The notes under the pieces were generated by a model that made no database searches, was not told the DNA's origin, and saw nothing but the letters and a program-made list of their open reading frames with translations. 64,000 nucleotides of DNA. It comes from Parapusillimonas sp013416435. Its GTDB lineage: Bacteria > Pseudomonadota > Gammaproteobacteria > Burkholderiales > Burkholderiaceae_B. Positions 62,961-64,000 of this stretch are shown here, in pieces. The stretch spans positions 1,054,001 through 1,118,000 of the forward strand of contig NZ_CP197474.1 of the NCBI RefSeq assembly GCF_052180245.1, written 5' to 3'. The position numbers and the translations under genes were made by a program. Position 1 is the first letter of the stretch; the number at the start of each line of letters is the position of its first letter.

Positions 62961-63868
62961 TAAGCGGCCTCCGTTCCGGCGGCGTTGACGAGCATGGGAA
63001 ATCCTAGTTTCTCGCGTGATTCAAAATAAGCCTGGGCAACAGCGCGCGACAGGTTGCGGATGCGGCCGATATAGGTTGCCCTTTCGGTGACGCTGATGGC
63101 GCCGCGCGCGTCCAGCATGTTGAAGGTATGGGCGGCTTTCAGTGTGGCCTCGTAGGCGGGCAAGGCAAGGGGGACGTCGATCAGCCGCTTTGCCTCGGCT
63201 TCGTAGTCGTTGAAGTGCGCGAACAGCATCTGCGTCGAGGCGTGCTCGAAGTTATAGGTGGATTGCTCGACTTCGTTCTGGTGGAAGACGTCGCGATAGT
63301 AGATTTTGCGGCCGTTCGCGGATTCCGTCCAGACGAGATCGTATACGCTCTCGACGCCTTGCAGATACATGGCCAGCCGTTCCAGCCCGTAGGTGATTTC
63401 GCCGGTGGTGGGGTTGCAATCCAGGCCGCCGACCTGCTGGAAGTAGGTGAATTGCGTGACTTCCATGCCGTTCAGCCAGACTTCCCAGCCCAGACCCCAG
63501 GCGCCCAGGGTGGGGTTTTCCCAGTCGTCTTCCACGAAACGGATGTCGTGTTCGTCGGGATTGATGCCGAGCGCCTTGAGCGAGCCGATGTAGAGGTCGA
63601 TGATTTCAGGCGGCGCCGGCTTGAGCACGACCTGGTATTGGTAATAATGCTGGAGCCGGTTGGGATTTTCGCCGTAGCGGCCGTCCTTGGGGCGCCGCGA
63701 AGGCTGTACGTAGGCGGCTCGCCATGGCTCGGGCCCGATGGAACGCAGAAAGGTTGCCGTATGCGAAGTGCCGGCGCCGACTTCCATGTCGTAGGGTTGC
63801 AGTAGCGCGCAACCCTGGCCGTCCCAGTACTGCTGTAGCGTTAAAATGATTTGCTGAAAAGTGAGCAT
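62960..63868 (-). CDS. glyQ: Glycine--tRNA ligase alpha subunit
   Basis: The catalytic alpha chain (302 residues) has motifs of class II synthetases: YWDGQGCALLQPYDMEVGAG, YVQPSRRPKDGRYGENPNR, ENPTLGAWGLGWEVWLNGME and YGLERLAMYLQGVES. I chose the ATG at 63868 (MLTFQQIILTLQQYW), which matches the usual N-terminus; a longer frame from 63889 is possible. It heads the minus-strand operon glyQ-glyS-gmhB-plsC-ygjP-like-gloA. The remaining bases to 64000 hold no recognisable gene. Confidence 0.96.
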   Translation of the reverse strand: MLTFQQIILTLQQYWDGQGCALLQPYDMEVGAGTSHTATFLRSIGPEPWRAAYVQPSRRPKDGRYGENPNRLQHYYQYQVVLKPAPPEIIDLYIGSLKALGINPDEHDIRFVEDDWENPTLGAWGLGWEVWLNGMEVTQFTYFQQVGGLDCNPTTGEITYGLERLAMYLQGVESVYDLVWTESANGRKIYYRDVFHQNEVEQSTYNFEHASTQMLFAHFNDYEAEAKRLIDVPLALPAYEATLKAAHTFNMLDARGAISVTERATYIGRIRNLSRAVAQAYFESREKLGFPMLVNAAGTEAA

Positions 63869-64000
63869 GAGCGATGGTGAGTAAATCAATGAGCCGCAAA
63901 ATTTTTCAATTTTAACTGGTTCCGTCGCGTCGCTGTGCCATGCCTGCCCGAAGCGTCGGGTAATTGGCCGTATGATGTTGGGTTATCTACTAAACAGAGC

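Overview
The window looks like the chromosome of a GC-rich betaproteobacterium of the Burkholderiales, most likely family Alcaligenaceae (Bordetella / Achromobacter / Pusillimonas relatives). Supporting evidence: the rRNA operon order tRNA-Ala - 23S - 5S, the glyQ-glyS-gmhB-plsC gene order, an amgK-murU pair divergent from lptD, and above all a single-chain MurE-MurF ligase, a natural fusion known from Bordetella. The species cannot be named from sequence alone.

Layout. 1-3650: end of an rRNA operon (3' tip of tRNA-Ala, spacer with boxA, 23S, 5S, terminator). 3650-9500: small membrane protein, SWIB-domain protein, M20 amidohydrolase, pyrC, uup and the RNase P RNA gene rnpB. 9675-27962: complete dcw division/cell-wall cluster mraZ-rsmH-ftsL-ftsI-murEF-mraY-murD-ftsW-murG-murC-ddl-ftsQ-ftsA-ftsZ followed by lpxC, mostly coupled by 4-nt ATGA overlaps and led by a promoter that overlaps a 10-bp-phased MraZ operator. 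27997-32295: dciA, M23 peptidase and secA. 32424-36591 (minus strand): mgtE, thioesterase, second M20 amidohydrolase, inositol-phosphatase. 36686-41772: mnmC, a GH31-fold protein with a degraded active site, and a metallophosphoesterase. 41777-42737: tRNA-Lys with its promoter, a 12-bp tandem repeat and a lower-GC flavoprotein gene, resembling an old integration scar. 42933-46851: codA and the methionine importer metNIQ. 46964-54434: DUF6776-type protein, murU-amgK (muropeptide recycling), and lptD-surA-rsmA (outer-membrane biogenesis). 54486-58087: a SpmA/SpmB-like fusion and a FadE-type acyl-CoA dehydrogenase. 58228-63868 (minus strand): operon glyQ-glyS-gmhB-plsC-ygjP-like peptidase-gloA.

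Most of the window is conserved housekeeping sequence: cell division, peptidoglycan synthesis and recycling, LPS synthesis and export, Sec secretion. I see no phage, IS element, CRISPR array or defence island. The strongest unexplained signal is a dispersed 30-bp palindrome built from GGGGTCAGACCCC, a 4-nt centre and GGGGTCTGACCCC. There are 15 full and 4 half copies in seven clusters. All eleven gene 3' ends that border clusters 2-7 lie inside a copy or within 11 nt of one, and five of the seven clusters sit between convergent genes. In three genes (pyrC, the metallophosphoesterase, the acyl-CoA dehydrogenase) the repeat encodes the last residues of the protein. This looks like a gene-end-targeting, possibly terminator-like, repeat family.
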